Below are positions 12,209-13,890 of a stretch of 13,890 nt of DNA, piece after piece. The number at the start of each line of letters is the position of its first letter. Position 1 is the first letter of the stretch. The notes beneath the pieces were generated by a model. The model was not told the origin of the DNA, did not search any database, and worked only from the letters and a program-made list of their open reading frames with translations. The stretch covers positions 1 through 13,890 of the forward strand of contig JAUWDQ010000043.1 of assembly GCA_030608745.1 (NCBI GenBank), given 5' to 3'. The DNA is from Pseudomonadota bacterium (GTDB lineage Bacteria > Desulfobacterota > BSN033 > WVXP01 > G020346125). Both the position numbers and the translations under genes were made by a program.

Positions 12209-13336
12209 TCATAGGACCTCAACCAAAATTTCCGAGATATCCATGACCCTGAGTTTTTCCTCATTGCCCGTGGTTTTTACGGCATCCTCCAGTGTCAGCA
12301 GGCAGAATGGGCAGGCCGTGGCGAGAATCTCGGCTCCCATATCGACGGCATCTTGAACCCGGATTTCCGCCAATCGAGGGCCTTGATCGGAGGACTCCAC
12401 CCACATGCGTCCGCCCCCGCCTTCACAGCAAAGGCTATTCTCCCGGGATCGATCGAAGTCGATGAAGGTGACCCCTGGAATGCTCTGCAGAATCTGTCTG
12501 GGTTCGTCGAAAATTCCGTTCTGCTTTCCCAGGAAGCAGGGGTCGTGATAGGTAATAACCTTTCTCATCTCCCCGGAGAAAGGGTTCTTTCCCTCAATGG
12601 CCTCGGCTAAGATCTGCGTATAGTGACGGACTTCCAGACCATCCTGGGCATAATCATTTTTTATGGTGTTGTAACAGTGGGGTGACGTGGTGACAATGGA
12701 CCGAATGTCGTACTTGTTGATACTTTCGATGTTCCCCTCCATGAGCATTTCGAAGAGGCCTTCCTCTCCCATTCTCCGGATCTCACTTCCGCAACAGGTC
12801 TCATCGTTTCCCAGGGTGGCGAAATCATATCCGATCTGGCGAAAGCACTGAACGAGGGATCGACCTACATTCTGAACCCGAGTGTCGTAAGCTGCCGTAC
12901 AGCACACGAAATAGAGGTTGGCTGCTTTACCTCCCTGAGGAAAGACCTTCAGTTCCAGTTCGTTCGCCCAGTCGCTTCTCTTATTTTTGGCAGCATTCCA
13001 TGGATTTCCGTATTTGTAGGCACCTTCGAGGGCTTCGATGATGGTCTTGGGAATATGACCTTCCTCGACCGACAGGGCTCGCATACCAATGAGGAGATCC
13101 ATGGGTTCCAGCCCCCTCGGACATCGAAGCGTACATGTCTTACAGGTAGTGCAGTCCCAGAGTTCATCCCTCTGAATCATATTGCTCAAATTCTCACGAA
13201 GGAGGACTTCGATCATTAGTTTCCTGATATTCAGTTTCGACTTGAGGGATACCGGGCAGCCACCCGTACATTTTCCACATTGAAAACAGCCGTAGAGTTC
13301 AAATTTCTGGAGAAGTTCGTTCTTCTGCGCTTCCAT
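12209..13336 (-). CDS. Fe-S oxidoreductase, HdrC/HdrB-type (CCG domains)
   Basis: A 375-aa soluble iron-sulfur protein. The N-terminal ferredoxin (HdrC/GlpC-like) has CFQCGKCTGGCP (Cys17/20/23/27) and CTTCKTCTLRCP (Cys62/65/68/72). Two cysteine-rich CCG domains (HdrB-like) follow. The second is complete: Cys267, Cys303-304, and CPFC (Cys342/345). The first has FVCC (145-146) and Cys181-182, but where CPHC is expected it reads SPHC, leaving only Cys221. No transmembrane helices are seen, unlike the membrane-bound ETF-linked Fe-S oxidoreductases. Position directly upstream of etfBA and in the same block as two HdrA-like proteins suggests that it carries electrons between ETF and HdrA, analogous to HdrBC or BamD. 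The ATG at 13336 has GGAAGG upstream. It lies 35 nt after the preceding dehydrogenase. Confidence 0.9.
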   Translation of the reverse strand: MEAQKNELLQKFELYGCFQCGKCTGGCPVSLKSKLNIRKLMIEVLLRENLSNMIQRDELWDCTTCKTCTLRCPRGLEPMDLLIGMRALSVEEGHIPKTIIEALEGAYKYGNPWNAAKNKRSDWANELELKVFPQGGKAANLYFVCCTAAYDTRVQNVGRSLVQCFRQIGYDFATLGNDETCCGSEIRRMGEEGLFEMLMEGNIESINKYDIRSIVTTSPHCYNTIKNDYAQDGLEVRHYTQILAEAIEGKNPFSGEMRKVITYHDPCFLGKQNGIFDEPRQILQSIPGVTFIDFDRSRENSLCCEGGGGRMWVESSDQGPRLAEIRVQDAVDMGAEILATACPFCLLTLEDAVKTTGNEEKLRVMDISEILVEVL

Positions 13337-13371
13337 TCAGCCTTCCTTTCCTAGTTCCCCTTTTCCCCTTT

Positions 13372-13890
13372 TCATCGTTGTTTAAGAATCTCCCTCGCCA
13401 CGACAATTCGTTGAACCTCAGAGGTTCCCTCGTAGAGCGTCGTGCCAATGACATCTCGAAGATACCTCTCCACCGGATAGTCCCTCGAATACCCATATCC
13501 TCCCAGCATCTGGACCGCCCGGATGGCAACTCGTCTGGCCCTCTCCGTGGCAAATAATTTGGCCATGGATGCTTCTTTCGTAAATTGTAACCCATTTTCC
13601 TTTAAAAAGGCAGCCCTCAGGACGAGAAGCTGTGCCGCCTCCAATTCCGTATAGCTATCCGCAATCATCCATTGAATGGCCTCGAATTTGGAAAGGGGCT
13701 GGCCGAAGGCCTCCCGGTCCCTCACGTATTGAGTGGCAAAATCGATGGCGCCGAAACCGATTCCCACGGCGAGGGAGCCGATGCCGATGCGTCCGCCGTC
13801 GAGCTCCATCATGGCAATCTTGAACCCTTCTCCTTCTTGGCCCAAGAGGCACTCCTTGGGTATTCGGCAGTTATCGAAGATGAGTTCATT
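13372..13890 (-). CDS. Acyl-CoA dehydrogenase, C-terminal part (cut by window edge)
   Basis: The C-terminal 172 residues of a third acyl-CoA dehydrogenase. The frame is open to the window edge, and the residues there (ELIFDNCRIPKECLLGQEGEGFK) are typical middle-domain sequence, so the start lies beyond 13890 and any internal start is spurious. The remaining part includes MMELDGGRIGIGSLAVGIG, DREAFGQPLSKFEAIQWMIAD, QMLGGYGYSRDYPVERYLRD and the catalytic Glu in LYEGTSEVQ, followed by RIVVAREIL. It is the first gene of the visible block, 35 nt before the Fe-S oxidoreductase, which suggests that enzyme and electron acceptor are co-transcribed. About 55% of the protein is missing from view, so substrate type is not assigned. 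Confidence 0.93.
   Translation of the reverse strand, partial: NELIFDNCRIPKECLLGQEGEGFKIAMMELDGGRIGIGSLAVGIGFGAIDFATQYVRDREAFGQPLSKFEAIQWMIADSYTELEAAQLLVLRAAFLKENGLQFTKEASMAKLFATERARRVAIRAVQMLGGYGYSRDYPVERYLRDVIGTTLYEGTSEVQRIVVAREILKQR

Overview
The window is a single-strand block of metabolic genes: all twelve recognisable coding sequences are on the minus strand, so transcription runs from high to low coordinates. The content is several acyl-CoA dehydrogenases, ETF, heterodisulfide-reductase-like iron-sulfur flavoproteins and a B12-dependent acyl-CoA mutase split into two subunits. This points to a strictly anaerobic bacterium that oxidises fatty or branched-chain acids. It most resembles syntrophic or sulfate-reducing Desulfobacterota ('Deltaproteobacteria'). 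That placement is inferred from gene content, not from a marker gene.

Layout in transcription order: a truncated acyl-CoA dehydrogenase at the right edge (13372-13890); a soluble HdrC/HdrB-type Fe-S oxidoreductase (12209-13336); etfB and etfA, which abut (11253-12047, 10278-11252); a second acyl-CoA dehydrogenase (8914-10071); two tandem HdrA-like flavoproteins of 444 and 644 aa (7350-8684, 5406-7340); a CobA/CobO-type corrinoid adenosyltransferase (4800-5387); the large subunit (2986-4659) and small subunit (2354-2803) of an acyl-CoA mutase; a third acyl-CoA dehydrogenase (1113-2282); and a MeaB-type GTPase chaperone (130-969).

How they fit together: the adenosyltransferase makes adenosylcobalamin, the MeaB-type GTPase loads and protects it, and the mutase rearranges an acyl-CoA. 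The mutase looks like methylmalonyl-CoA mutase, but the two residues that read the substrate are Phe88 and Gln206, as in isobutyryl-CoA mutase, not Tyr and Arg. The likely reaction is therefore isobutyryl-CoA <-> n-butyryl-CoA. The acyl-CoA dehydrogenases would then pass electrons to EtfAB, on to the HdrBC-like protein, and to the HdrA-like flavoproteins, where electron confurcation or bifurcation is plausible. This would make the block a candidate module for anaerobic isobutyrate or branched-chain acid oxidation.

No gap exceeds 300 bases. The larger intergenic gaps mostly hold degenerate short-unit arrays (unit lengths of about 6, 7, 8 and 9 nt), often in inverted pairs. Two inverted pairs bracket single transcription segments: etfBA, and the mutase large-subunit gene. 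No tRNA, rRNA, CRISPR array, transposase or riboswitch was recognised.
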